This document shows positions 17,464 through 25,915 of a DNA stretch of 64,000 nucleotides, piece by piece. The stretch comes from Trebonia sp963759545 (GTDB taxonomy: Bacteria; Actinomycetota; Actinomycetes; Streptosporangiales; Streptosporangiaceae): contig CAVXAB010000035.1 in assembly GCA_963759545.1 (NCBI GenBank), positions 143,074 to 207,073 on the forward strand. The letters run 5' to 3'. The stretch's first letter is position 1; each line of letters begins with the position of its first letter. Under the pieces are notes generated by a model. It was not told the DNA's origin, ran no database searches, and saw only the letters and a list, made by a program, of their open reading frames with translations. The translations under genes and the position numbers were made by a program.

Positions 17464-17811
17464 TTACTGCTTGCGTTGCTTTTCTTCTTTGTGCGCGGCT
17501 TCGGCGAGGCGCTTGATCGCGTTGAGTCGCTTGTCCCACTGGGCGGCGAGTTCGGCCATGGCCCTGGTGGCCTGGTCGAGGCGGTCGGCTTCGACCTGGT
17601 AGAGAACTTCCCTGCCCTGCTTGCGCCGGCTGATCAGCCCGGCCCGCTCGAGCACGACCAGGTGCTTGGAGACGGCCTGGCGGGAGAACGGCACCCGTCC
17701 GGCCAGCCAGCTGGCGCTTACCGCGCCGTTGCTGACCAGCAGGTCGAGGACATGGCGACGAGACGGGTCGGCGATGGCCGACCACAGCTCGTCATCGGCC
17801 TGCGTAGTCAT
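17464..17811 (-). CDS. ArsR-family transcriptional regulator
   Basis: A 115-residue ArsR-type winged helix: ELWSAIADPSRRHVLDLLVSNGAVSASWLAGRVPFSRQAVSKHLVVLERAGLISRRKQGREVLYQV in outline, with recognition helix at SRQAVSKHL. There is no metal-binding cysteine box (no ELCVCD motif), so it senses something other than metals, as in the ArsR subgroup paired with AHSA1 proteins. The ATG at 17811 overlaps the stop of the AHSA1 gene (ATGA), so the two are coupled. It is the best candidate to bind the TGCAACC-N3-GGTTGCA operators upstream of this operon and at 22.5 kb. Confidence 0.92.
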   Translation of the reverse strand: MTTQADDELWSAIADPSRRHVLDLLVSNGAVSASWLAGRVPFSRQAVSKHLVVLERAGLISRRKQGREVLYQVEADRLDQATRAMAELAAQWDKRLNAIKRLAEAAHKEEKQRKQ

Positions 17812-18254
17812 CCCGACTGGCGCTTCGCGAGCAGCGTGGCGAGTCGCTCCAGGTACTCGACCCAGCCCTCGCTGTGCTCGTCGGCGTAACGCTGCTTCTC
17901 CGCGTCGGGCCAGTCGCACAGTTCGTGGCCGCTTTCGACCACGCGAAGGCGGGTCCGCTCGTCGCCCTCTTGCGTCAGCGTGAACTCGACGAGCATCGAG
18001 TTGCCGGCCACGGGCTCTTCCCCGCGGGGATGGTTCCAGCGGAATGAGAAGCGTACCGGCGGGTCGACAACCTCCACGACGACGGGACCGCCCTGGTCAC
18101 CGAACTCCATGTAGCCGTGCGCGCCGGGCTCGATGACAAGGTCCACCCGGTCGGCGAACCACTGGCTTATCTGCTCGGGCTCGGTGATGGTGCGCCACAC
18201 CACCTCCACCGGCGCCTCGATCAGGATGTCCCGGTCGATGGTCAGGCCTGGCAT
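17808..18254 (-). CDS. SRPBCC (AHSA1-like) domain protein
   Basis: A 148-residue START/Bet v1-like single-domain protein of the AHSA1 family that forms a hydrophobic ligand cavity: IEAPVEVVWRTITEPEQISQWFADRVDL at the N-terminus, PPVRFSFRWNHPRGEEP in the middle and EGWVEYLERLATLLAKR as the closing helix. Typically encoded with an ArsR regulator, presumably binding or sensing a small lipophilic molecule. First gene of a coupled two-gene operon, divergent from the MFS gene at 18439, with four operator copies in the shared 184-bp promoter region. Confidence 0.9.
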   Translation of the reverse strand: MPGLTIDRDILIEAPVEVVWRTITEPEQISQWFADRVDLVIEPGAHGYMEFGDQGGPVVVEVVDPPVRFSFRWNHPRGEEPVAGNSMLVEFTLTQEGDERTRLRVVESGHELCDWPDAEKQRYADEHSEGWVEYLERLATLLAKRQSG

Positions 18255-18289
18255 CGGTATCCGCCCCCTTTCTCGCTCCCGCGTTTATC

Positions 18290-18409
18290 TGCAACCGACG
18301 GTAGCACGTCGACCGGTTGATCTGCAACCGGCGATTGCAGGTTACCCGCTCCGGCAGATCTGCAACCGATGGTTGCACTTCTCGGTGAAACGCGCTACCT
18401 TCGGTTGCA
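18290..18409. promoter_or_regulatory. four ArsR-type operator copies
   Basis: Four 17-bp imperfect palindromes between the divergent AHSA1 and MFS genes. TGCAACCGACGGTAGCA is at 18290-18306, TGCAACCGGCGATTGCA at 18323-18339, TGCAACCGATGGTTGCA at 18361-18377, and CGCTACCTTCGGTTGCA at 18393-18409. Spacing is 32-38 bp, close to three helical turns. The first and third recur exactly, in reverse orientation, upstream of the DUF899 gene at 22.5 kb. Confidence 0.8.
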
Positions 18410-18438
18410 CATCGAGAAGCATCGAAAGGGTGGAACCC

Positions 18439-20017
18439 ATGCAGAACGCGCTACGCGACGACGGGACCGGTCAGCGCTGGAAGGCGTTCGCGCTGCTGGT
18501 CGCGGCCTACTTCATGACGATCGTGGACTTCACGATCGTGAACGTCGCCCTGCCTGACATCGGCCGCGAGCTCCGTTTCGCGGAGTCCGACCTGCAGTGG
18601 GTGGTGACCGCCTACGGGCTGACGTTCGCCGGCTTCGTGCTCCTCGGCGGACGCGCCGCTGACCTGCTTGGCCGCCGCCGCATTCTCATGGCGGGCCTGG
18701 CGGTCTTCACCGCCGCCTCGCTCGGCTGCGGCCTGGCCACCTCGGACACCTTCCTCATCGTCATGCGCGGGATTCAGGGACTCGGGGCGGCGCTCGTGCT
18801 GCCCGCCGCGCTGTCGACCGTGACGAGCATGTTCCCCGAGGGACCGGAGCGCAACAAGGCCCTCGGCATCTGGGGCGGTGCGGGCGCTCTTGGCGGTACC
18901 GTCGGCCTGCTGGCCGGCGGCGTCCTCAGCCACCTACGTCGGATGGCAGTACATCTTCTTCTTCAACGTCCCCATCGGCGCCGCCGCGCTCGCCCTGGCA
19001 CCGAGGGTGCTGCCGGAGAGCCGCGCCCGCAGCGGGCCGCGGCGCTACGACATCTTCGGCGCCGTGTCGATCACCGCCGCCCTGCTCATGTTCGTCTACG
19101 CCATCTCCCAGGCGCCCCAGGCCGGCTGGGCTTCCTGGCAGACCGTGGGTTTTCTGGCCGGCGGCGCGGCGCTCTTCGTAGTGTTCCTCGTCGTGGAGAC
19201 TCGCGTGGCCGCGCCGTTGCTGCCGCTTCGTCTTTTCCGAGTGAGCAGCGTCGCCGGGTCGAACGCGGTCGGGTTCCTGCTCGGGGCGAGCTGGACCACC
19301 TTCGTGTTCCTCGGCACGCTCTACATGCAGCAGGTGCTCGGCTTCTCCCCCATCACGGCCGGCGTGGCCTGGACGATGGCGTCGGTGACCTCGTTCGTAC
19401 TGGCCAGCGCGGGAATGTCGCAGCGGATGGTGGCGCGGATCTCGGTGAAGCGCACCATGGCCTTCGGCATGCTGCTCATCGGCGGCTCGATCGTGTGGGC
19501 GGCGCAGGCGCCGGCCAGCGGGAACTTCTGGCACGACCTGGCCGGGCCGTTCTTCGTCGGCGGCGCAGGCACCGCGTTCTCCTTCGTCCCTGTCTCCATC
19601 GGCGCCCTGGCCGGGGTGACCAAGCGCGACGCGGGGGTCGCGTCGGGGCTGCTCAACACCTCGCAGAACCTCGGCGGGGCGATCGGGGTGGCTGTTACCT
19701 CGTCCATCGCGGCCGCGCGCTCTCACGTGCTGCTGCAGCACGGTGTTGCGAGCGTGGCGGCGCTCACCGGGGGGCTGCAGTGGGCCATGTGGGTGTGCGG
19801 GGCGATGGGGCTCGCCGCCATTCCGGTGGCCTTCGCGCTCATTCGCCGCGAGCGTGGCGGGCGTGGCGAGCGTTGCGGCGAGCGGCAGGGTGACGTGCTC
19901 GCGGGCCGTACCGGCGCAGGAGCCGGCGACGGTCACAAGCCGGCTAAGCGAATCAGGTGCCTGCGACGTGCCCGTTCTGTCCGGATTGTCCCGGCGGCAC
20001 CGTGGCCCGGCCCATGA
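18439..20017 (+). pseudogene. MFS drug-efflux transporter (DHA2/EmrB-like), one frameshift
   Basis: A 14-helix major facilitator. First part: FMTIVDFTIVNVALPDIG (motif D1), GGRAADLLGRRRILMAG (motif A), GIQGLGAALVLPAALS (motif C). One extra base near 18928 splits the gene. The second frame resumes as TYVGWQYIFFFNVPIG (the conserved GWxxxFxxNxPIG signature) and runs to residue ~500. ATG 18439 has GAAAGGG upstream and follows the four operators. The last ~17 codons, after LIRRERGGRGERCGERQ and a basic tail, lie inside hairpin element copy 3, which supplies the stop at 20017. It probably exports a toxic compound under ArsR control; if the indel is real the pump is lost. Confidence 0.82.
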
Positions 20018-20145
20018 TCATGTGGATTCCGCAGCCTATTAGCTGCGGAATCCACACGAAAAGCGAAATCCTGAGCGATCACGCCGCACCCCGGCGCGCG
20101 GGCGCCGCATACCAGCCCGCCGCACGGCCGGGGTCGGCCGTGGCC
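19967..20145. repeat. dispersed hairpin element, copy 3
   Basis: Third copy: CGTGCCCGTTCTGTCCGG starts at 19967. The stem CATGTGGATTCCGCAGC (20019-20035) pairs with 20042-20058 around CTATTA, with one A-C mismatch near the base. The right flank (AAAAGCGAAATCC, CGATCACGCCGC) resembles the other copies for about 60 bases and then fades. It overlaps the 3' end of the MFS gene and provides its stop codon. The remaining ~200 bases up to 20346 hold no gene, only a degenerate TCGTTCGGGA motif at 20208. Confidence 0.8.
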
Positions 20146-20346
20146 GGGCCGTGACTGGCCGTCAGTCCGCCCGGTGGCGAAGGCGGGCGGGCGACAGTCA
20201 CGCAGAACTCGTTCGGGAGACCGGGTAGAAAGTCCTGCTTTGAGATGACGGGAGCGCTGGGTAATCGGAGATGCCAGGGAGCGAGGGGCGCGGCTTGCTG
20301 AGCCGTTGACCCGCGACGCTAAGGCGCCTCGGCCGCTCGCGCGGCC

Positions 20347-21315
20347 CTAGCCGCGCGTGGCCCTAGCCGCGCGGGCGGCCCTGGTGCCGAGCGCTCGCAG
20401 GTATTCGGCGAGCTCGGGCGGCTGGTGCACCTCGAATTCGCAGCCGAGCGTGGTGAGCCGGAACGCCAGCCATTCCAGCGTGTCGACATGGGTGCGCAGC
20501 CTGCAGGCCTGCTCGTCTATCGGCTCCAGTTCTGCCGCGTAGTCACCAAGCTGGCGTGCTATTTCCCCGGCGGGCGCGTGCAGGGTCGCGACGGCCTGGT
20601 AGGTCGGGGCGAGGGAGAAGAGCTGGCCGGCGACGTAGGAGGCCGCGTCGGCCGCGGGGAGTTCGCGCGGCACGAAGCGGGCGCCGGTAGCCAGCGGGTC
20701 GCCGATCCGGTCGGCGCGGAAGACGCGCCAGTCGTCGCGGTCAAGGTCGAAGGCGAGCAGGTACCAGCGGCGGCCGTGGCAGATGAGGCGGTGCGGCTCC
20801 GCCTGGCGCCTGGTCTCGGCGCCGTCGCCGGCCCGGTAGGCGAAACGTACCCGCTCGTGCCTGGCGATCGCGGTGCCAAGCACGGTCAAGGTCGCGGGAT
20901 CGACGAGCGGGCCTCGTCCAGGCAGCAAGTGGACGGTGGCTGCGCCAAGCGCGGCAACCTGGTGCCGTAGCCGCGACGGCAGTACCTGTTCGAGCTTCGC
21001 CAGCGCCCGCACGGACGACTCGTCGATGCCGTCCACGGCGTGCGCGGAAGCGATGCGCAGGCCGACCGCGATGGCAACGGCTTCGTCGTCGTTCAGCAGC
21101 AGCGGCGGCATCGCCGCGCCGGCCGCGAGCCGGTACCCGCCGGCCGCTCCCATGGCCGCTTCCACCGGGTAGCCGAGGTCCCGCAGCCGCTCGATGTCGC
21201 GGCGCACGGTGCGCGCGCTGACCTCAAGCCGCGCGGCCAGTTCGCTGCCCGGCCAGTCCCGCGGTGTCTGCAGCAGGGACAGCAGCTTCAGCAGCCGGGA
21301 AGGCGTGTCGCTCAT
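20347..21315 (-). CDS. WYL-domain transcriptional regulator (DeoR-type HTH)
   Basis: A 322-residue regulator. N-terminal DeoR-like winged helix (residues 5-60: LLKLLSLLQTPRDWPGSELAARLEVSARTVRRDIERLRDLGYPV), then GGYRLAAGAAMPPLLLNDDEAVAI, then the WYL sensor domain (RHERVRFAYRAGD, EPHRLICHGRRWYLLAFDLDRDDWRVFRADRI) and its C-terminal extension. The WYL motif appears as RWYLLAF. ATG 21315 was chosen over an upstream in-frame start because the domain begins there. It is divergent from the epoxide hydrolase with only 62 bases between starts, so it likely controls that gene. Confidence 0.92.
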   Translation of the reverse strand: MSDTPSRLLKLLSLLQTPRDWPGSELAARLEVSARTVRRDIERLRDLGYPVEAAMGAAGGYRLAAGAAMPPLLLNDDEAVAIAVGLRIASAHAVDGIDESSVRALAKLEQVLPSRLRHQVAALGAATVHLLPGRGPLVDPATLTVLGTAIARHERVRFAYRAGDGAETRRQAEPHRLICHGRRWYLLAFDLDRDDWRVFRADRIGDPLATGARFVPRELPAADAASYVAGQLFSLAPTYQAVATLHAPAGEIARQLGDYAAELEPIDEQACRLRTHVDTLEWLAFRLTTLGCEFEVHQPPELAEYLRALGTRAARAARATRG

Positions 21316-21377
21316 GGTTTCAGCATGCCCGCCAACTAGGACATCTTCTGACCTATATGGCATCTACCGTGCCCATT

Positions 21378-22511
21378 ATGAGCAACGAGATCCGTTCCTT
21401 CCGCATCGACATCCCGCAAGCCGACCTGGATGACCTGCACACAAGGCTGACCCGCACCCGCTGGCCCGCTCAGCTGCCAGGCGAGGGCTGGAGCCGCGGC
21501 GTCCCGGTGACCTACCTGCGTGAACTGGCCGAGTACTGGAACGCCGGCCACGACTGGCGCGCCGCCGAGGCCCGGCTGAACCAGTTCCCGCAGTACGTGA
21601 CCGACATCGAGGGCCAGGACGTTCACTTCCTGCACGTCCGCTCCACGGAGCCGGACGCGCTGCCGCTGATCCTCACCCACGGCTGGCCGAACTCGGTGGC
21701 CGAGTTCACCGAGCTGATCGGCCCGCTCACCGACCCCCGCGCGCACGGCGCGGACCCCGCGCAGGCCTTCCACGTGGTCGTGCCGTCGGTGCCCGGGTTC
21801 GGCTTCTCCGCGCCGCCGCGAGAGACCGGCTGGACCGCCGCGCGGGTGGCCCGGATGTGGGCCGAACTGATGCACCGCCTCGGCTACGACCGGTACGGCA
21901 CCGAGGGCGGCGACCTCGGGGCATACGTGGCACCCGAGATCGCCAAGGTCGCGCCCGACCGCGTCGTCGGCGTGTACGTCATCAGCGGCCTTGGCTTTCC
22001 CACCCAGGACGACGTGCCCACGATGACCGAGGAAGAGCGCGCGGCCTACGCGCGCATGATGAGCCAGGACTGGGCCAGCGGCGTGGACCACCACGGCCTG
22101 CTGCGCGCCGCGCCGCAGACCTTCGCCTACGGCTGGCACGACTCCCCCGCGGGCGCGCTGGCCTGGATGGTGCACAAGTTCCACGAGTTCAACCCCACCG
22201 GCAAACCGCTTGACCAGGTGATTAGCCGCGACCAGCTACTCGTGAACGTGAGCGTGTACTGGCTCACCGGCACGTTCGGCTCCTCGTCCTGGCCCATGTA
22301 TGACAGCAGCCGGTCAGCCTGGCCGGAAGGGCAGCAGGCCGTGCCGACCGGCGTCTACAGCGGCCCGCCCGGGTTCCGGCGGCTCGCCGAACAGCACAAC
22401 ACCATCATCCACTGGCCCGCGGACAACCCGGCCGGACACCACTTCATCGCCATGGATCAGCCCGGTCCCCTGGCCGCCGACCTCCGCGCCTTCTTCGCGA
22501 AACTGCGGTAA
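21378..22511 (+). CDS. epoxide hydrolase (EHN-domain α/β hydrolase)
   Basis: A 377-residue epoxide hydrolase that opens epoxides to diols. The N-terminal EHN domain (FRIDIPQADLDDLHTRLTRTRWP) is followed by the α/β-hydrolase core. The oxyanion region is LTHGWPNSVAEF, the nucleophile elbow TEGGDLGAYVAPEIA (Asp nucleophile in GGD-x-G), and the C-terminal catalytic His in NPAGHHFIAMDQP. Length is usual. ATG 21378 sits 62 bases from the divergent WYL regulator, its probable repressor or activator. Confidence 0.93.
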   Translation: MSNEIRSFRIDIPQADLDDLHTRLTRTRWPAQLPGEGWSRGVPVTYLRELAEYWNAGHDWRAAEARLNQFPQYVTDIEGQDVHFLHVRSTEPDALPLILTHGWPNSVAEFTELIGPLTDPRAHGADPAQAFHVVVPSVPGFGFSAPPRETGWTAARVARMWAELMHRLGYDRYGTEGGDLGAYVAPEIAKVAPDRVVGVYVISGLGFPTQDDVPTMTEEERAAYARMMSQDWASGVDHHGLLRAAPQTFAYGWHDSPAGALAWMVHKFHEFNPTGKPLDQVISRDQLLVNVSVYWLTGTFGSSSWPMYDSSRSAWPEGQQAVPTGVYSGPPGFRRLAEQHNTIIHWPADNPAGHHFIAMDQPGPLAADLRAFFAKLR

Positions 22512-22538
22512 CTCCCTGACCTGCGCGCCGGCACAACG

Positions 22539-22587
22539 TGCAACCATCGGTTGCATGTCCGCCGCCAGTGTGCTACCGTCGGTTGCA
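22539..22587. promoter_or_regulatory. two ArsR-type operators upstream of DUF899 gene
   Basis: TGCAACCATCGGTTGCA at 22539-22555 is the exact reverse complement of the operator at 18361-18377. TGCTACCGTCGGTTGCA at 22571-22587 is the exact reverse complement of the one at 18290-18306. Start-to-start spacing is 32 bp. They lie 52 bases or more upstream of the GTG start at 22640, where a repressor would cover the promoter. Confidence 0.8.
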
Positions 22588-22639
22588 GATAGAGGCTCGC
22601 GGAAGCCTCGCCCGACGAAGGCAAGGAAGGGAGACCGTC

Positions 22640-23422
22640 GTGAAGGATGACCCAGCTGGCGGCAGCGGAGCCGCGCAGCCCGCGGTGACCGATCGCGCCG
22701 CCTTCGAGGCCCAGCTTGGCGCGCTGCGGGTCAGGGAGAAGGCGCACACCAGGGAGGGCGACGCGATCGCCGCGGCCAGGCGGCGGCTGCCCATGGTCGA
22801 AGTGGACGCCAGCCTCCCGCTGACCGGGCCCGACGGGCCGCTCACCCTGCTCGACGCGTTCGAGGGGCGCCAGCAGCTCATCGCCTACTACTTCATGTGG
22901 TGGGACGGGCATCCCGCGGCCGAGCAGTGCGAGGGCTGCACCTGGGCAACCACCCAGGTCGCCGAGCTGTCCTACCTGCACTCGCGCGACATCACCTACG
23001 CGGTCCTCTGCCAGGGTCCTTACGAGGAAAGCAGCCGCTACCGCGACTTCATGGGCTGGGACGTGCCGTGGTACTCGGCGCTCGCCTCCCGCGACGAGCT
23101 CCTGGTCGGCCGGCAGGTCGGGCTGTTCCACCTGGTGTGCTACCTGCGGGACGGCGACCGGGTCTTCGAGACCTACTGGACGACCCGCCGCGGCGCCGAG
23201 ACGATGGACTACGCCTACGCGCTGATGGACCTCACCGCCTACGGGCGCCAGGAGCGGTGGGAGGACTCGCCTCCCGGGTGGCCGCAGGAAACCAGCAACA
23301 CGCGGACAGAGAGCGGCGCGCCCGACTGGCGGCCGATTCCAGAGTGGCCGGGCGGGCGGCCCATCGCGCAGTGGCCGCGGCTCGCGGCCGGGCGGTCTGA
23401 CGACCTCACGCCCAGAGCCTGA
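22640..23422 (+). CDS. DUF899 thioredoxin-like protein
   Basis: A 260-residue member of the DUF899 family, which has a thioredoxin-related fold and no settled function. Features: HTREGDAIAAARRRLPMVEV, LLDAFEGRQQLIAYYFMWW, the cysteine pair EQCEGCTW (CxxC-like redox motif), SYLHSRDITYAVLCQGPYEE, GWDVPWYS, and the C-terminal TTRRGAETMDYAYALMDLT. The GTG at 22640 follows AAGGAAGGGAG; the frame opens further upstream through the operators and cannot be coding there. Probably co-regulated with the ArsR/AHSA1/MFS locus 4 kb upstream. Confidence 0.88.
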   Translation: MKDDPAGGSGAAQPAVTDRAAFEAQLGALRVREKAHTREGDAIAAARRRLPMVEVDASLPLTGPDGPLTLLDAFEGRQQLIAYYFMWWDGHPAAEQCEGCTWATTQVAELSYLHSRDITYAVLCQGPYEESSRYRDFMGWDVPWYSALASRDELLVGRQVGLFHLVCYLRDGDRVFETYWTTRRGAETMDYAYALMDLTAYGRQERWEDSPPGWPQETSNTRTESGAPDWRPIPEWPGGRPIAQWPRLAAGRSDDLTPRA

Positions 23423-23429
23423 GTCTGCC

Positions 23430-23518
23430 GGTACCGCGGTCCGGCCACCGCGCCGATCAGGTCGCTGCCCATCCCCGATATCCCGAACGGTTCGTGGTTA
23501 CTATCCCGCCGCACCGCC
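23430..23518. repeat. second dispersed repeat family, copy A
   Basis: An ~85-base stretch after the DUF899 stop resembles 35860-35943 after the ABM-like gene. Shared blocks: CCGCGGTCC/CCGCGGTCCT, GCCACCGCGCCGAT, GATATCCCGAACG/GATATCCAGAACG, GTGGTTACT/GTGCTACT and CCGCCG. Both copies follow a plus-strand stop codon directly. They may be terminator-associated or a degraded mobile repeat. Confidence 0.55.
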
Positions 23519-23541
23519 CTCTTGTGCGGCGGGCCGGGCGC

Positions 23542-24510
23542 TCACCGGGGCACGGCCAGCAGTGTCTTCCCGATGGTCGCGCGGGTCTCGATGGCCTCGT
23601 GCGCGGCGGCTGCCTGCGATAGCCAGAATTCCTGGCCGATGACCGGGCGGATGCGGCCCGCGGCCGCCTCGTCCAGGGCCGCCTTGCTCAGTGCCCTGAG
23701 CCGTTCCGCGTCCGGCGGCCCGCTTCGCAGGACAGCGACGCCCCGCTCGCGGGCGAGGTCAGGGCCGACCGGGGTGAAGCCGCCGCTCGCCATGCCGAAC
23801 GGGCAGAACCGGCCGCCGTCGCCGAGCAGTCCGAACGCGGCCAGGCCGATGTCGCCGCCGACGCCGTCGAAGACGACGTCCACCTTGCCCGCGGCCTCGC
23901 GGACCCGTGACGGCCAGCCCGCGTCGCGGTAGTCGACGACCAGGTCGGCCCCGAGGTCACGGGCCACCGCGAGCTTGCGCTCCCCGCCGGCCAAGGCGAC
24001 GACCCGGGCGCCCGCGTTGCGGGCGAACTGCACGAGCAGCGTGCCCACGCCGCCCGCCGCGGCCTCGACGAGGACGGTGTCGCCGCTCCCGGGCCCGGCC
24101 AGTTCCGTGAGGCCGAGCGCGGTGCGGCCGTCGGCGAGCAGCGCGGTCGCGTCCCGCAGTTCCAGCCCGTCCGGTACCTCGACCACTCCCGCCACGGCCG
24201 CGGCGGCCTCCTCCGCGTAGCCGCCCTTGCCGCCGAGCGCGGCCACGACCCGCCGCCCGAGCAGGCCGGGCCCGGCCTGCTCGCCGGCCCGTATCACCGT
24301 GCCGCCGACGCCGTTGCCCAGGATGGCCGGAAGGGCGGGCAGCATCGCCTTGCTCGGCGGCCTGCCCGCCCTGACCTGCGTCTCGACGAACGTGATGCTG
24401 GCGAACGCAACGTCGATGACCACCTCCGCCTGGCCGGCCGACGGGCCGGGCACGTCCTCGAGCCTGAGCACGCCCGGCGGTCCGAACTCTCGGATGACGA
24501 CTGCCTTCAT
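23542..24510 (-). CDS. NADPH:quinone oxidoreductase-like MDR protein
   Basis: A 322-residue zinc-independent MDR reductase: N-terminal GroES-like fold (MKAVVIREFGPPGVLRLEDVP, NGVGGTVIRAGEQ), Rossmann motif VEAAAGGVGTLLVQFARNAGARVVAL, and VFDGVGGDIGLAAF. It resembles quinone/zeta-crystallin reductases rather than alcohol dehydrogenases. It is divergent from a TetR regulator with a 22-bp perfect inverted repeat between them, so expression should be repressed until an inducer (perhaps a quinone or electrophile) binds TetR. Confidence 0.9.
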   Translation of the reverse strand: MKAVVIREFGPPGVLRLEDVPGPSAGQAEVVIDVAFASITFVETQVRAGRPPSKAMLPALPAILGNGVGGTVIRAGEQAGPGLLGRRVVAALGGKGGYAEEAAAAVAGVVEVPDGLELRDATALLADGRTALGLTELAGPGSGDTVLVEAAAGGVGTLLVQFARNAGARVVALAGGERKLAVARDLGADLVVDYRDAGWPSRVREAAGKVDVVFDGVGGDIGLAAFGLLGDGGRFCPFGMASGGFTPVGPDLARERGVAVLRSGPPDAERLRALSKAALDEAAAGRIRPVIGQEFWLSQAAAAHEAIETRATIGKTLLAVPR

Positions 24511-24538
24511 TGCCTGTGTCCTTCCCGCCGGGCCCGCC

Positions 24539-24594
24539 GCTATCGGAGCGGATCATTCCGAATAGATCTTAACGGAATGATCCGCTCCGATAGC
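24539..24594. promoter_or_regulatory. TetR operator: 22-bp perfect inverted repeat
   Basis: The arm at 24539-24560 (starting GCTATCGGAGCGGATCATTC) pairs with 24573-24594 without mismatch, across a 12-base A+T-rich spacer AATAGATCTTAA. It occupies the whole 99-bp gap between the divergent oxidoreductase and tetR starts and ends 15 bases before the tetR GTG. It probably holds two TetR dimer sites covering both promoters. Confidence 0.8.
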
Positions 24595-24609
24595 AAGTAG
24601 AATCAGCGG

Positions 24610-25269
24610 GTGGCTGATGCTCGCGCGCTGAACCCGCTCTCCGGCCGCGGCCGGCAGGCCGAGGCACGGCGCAATGACCTCGCCGTGCTTGACGCGGCGC
24701 GCGACGTCTTCACCGCGCACGGCGCGAGCGCGCCGATCACCGCCGTCGCCGAGCGCGCCGGGGTCGGCATGGGCACCCTGTACCGGCGCTACGGCAGCAA
24801 GACCGAACTCCTGCAGCGCATGTGCGTCCTGGCGATGCAGCAGGCACTGGATGCCGCCGCCGACGCGCTCCAGGCCGACGACCCCTGGGCCGGCCTGGCG
24901 GGGTACATCCGCGACTGCGTGGAACTCAGGGCCGGAGCGCTCGCCTCACTCGCGGGGCAGGTCGAGACGACCGCCGAGATGCGCGCCACGGCGCAGCGGG
25001 GCCTGGCGGCCACGGCGGAACTAGTCGCCAGGGCCCGGCAGGACGGCAGCCTCAGGGCCGACGTCACTCCCCTGGACATCAACTGGCTGATCGAGCAGTT
25101 CAGCCGCCGCGCCCGGGATCCCGTGGACCCGGACGAGGAACGCAACGTCCGCTCCCGGCTGCTGGCCATCGCCCTCGACGGGCTCCGCGCCCGCCCCGGC
25201 GGCCAGGCCCTCCCCGGCCGGCCGCCAAGCCCCGAGCACTACGCGAACCGCTGGTCTCATGATCACTAA
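24610..25269 (+). CDS. TetR-family transcriptional regulator
   Basis: A 219-residue TetR repressor. The N-terminal HTH is RNDLAVLDAARDVFTAHGASAPITAVAERAGVGMGTLYRRYGSKTELLQRM in outline, with the typical GMGTLYRRYGSK recognition helix; the C-terminal ligand-binding and dimerisation domain is variable. GTG start at 24610. The long operator upstream points to control of the divergent MDR reductase and itself. Its 3' end overlaps the cupin gene by 11 bases, so the cupin is probably in the same autoregulated transcript. Confidence 0.93.
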   Translation: MADARALNPLSGRGRQAEARRNDLAVLDAARDVFTAHGASAPITAVAERAGVGMGTLYRRYGSKTELLQRMCVLAMQQALDAAADALQADDPWAGLAGYIRDCVELRAGALASLAGQVETTAEMRATAQRGLAATAELVARARQDGSLRADVTPLDINWLIEQFSRRARDPVDPDEERNVRSRLLAIALDGLRARPGGQALPGRPPSPEHYANRWSHDH

Positions 25270-25639
25270 AATGAGCGGCATGGGACGGACCGGTGAACCT
25301 TCCGCGGAGCAGCCGATTACCCGCACCATCGTGAGCGACATCCGCTTGCCGGCGGTGAAGGCCACGGACCGGGTCCAGGTCCGCGAGATCAGGATCCTGC
25401 CGTCCCAGCCCGCCGGGCTCCACGTGCACAACGGCCCGGTGTTCGGCAACATCGTGGCAGGCTCGGTCGTCTATCAGGTCGAAGGCCAGCCAGCGTCGGT
25501 CCTGCGGCCTGGTGACGTGTTCTACGAGCCGGAGGGCGAGCGGATCGCCCGGTTCGACGCCCAGGAAGATGGCGTCACGTTCCTGGCCTACTTCCTGCTC
25601 TCCCCCGGCCAGGAGCCTGAGCTGACCATGCTCGGCTAG
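25259..25639 (+). CDS. cupin-domain protein
   Basis: A 126-residue single-domain cupin (or 122 if the ATG at 25271 is used). Cupin motif 1 is partly conserved (GLHVHNGPVFGNIVAGSVVYQVEG, with HVHN supplying two metal-ligand histidines). Motif 2 is PGDVFYEPEGERIARFDA, with the usual PGD turn but Glu/Arg instead of the final His. It could bind a metal and a small ligand; activity is unknown. The start overlaps the tetR end, indicating coupling. Confidence 0.8.
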   Translation: MITKMSGMGRTGEPSAEQPITRTIVSDIRLPAVKATDRVQVREIRILPSQPAGLHVHNGPVFGNIVAGSVVYQVEGQPASVLRPGDVFYEPEGERIARFDAQEDGVTFLAYFLLSPGQEPELTMLG

Positions 25640-25915
25640 GGCGCGACCCGGCAGAGCCCCGTGCCATTCTCGCAACCCGCGCCGCCGCTCCGCCTCCTGG
25701 ACCACGGCCATCGTGCGTCACGCAAACAATCCGTTTTCCCGTCGTATCCGTAGATATAGGCATTCTCGCCTGGTCGCCGTTCCCCTGGCGCGGAAAGCCG
25801 AAGGCTCGCCCCGCCCTGACAGCTCAGCCAACTGCCCGCAGCCTGCCGAGTGCCCCACGCAGGCCTAGTACACGACCAGGCGGCAAGTCCCTACCGTCAG
25901 GAGACGTGATCTTTG

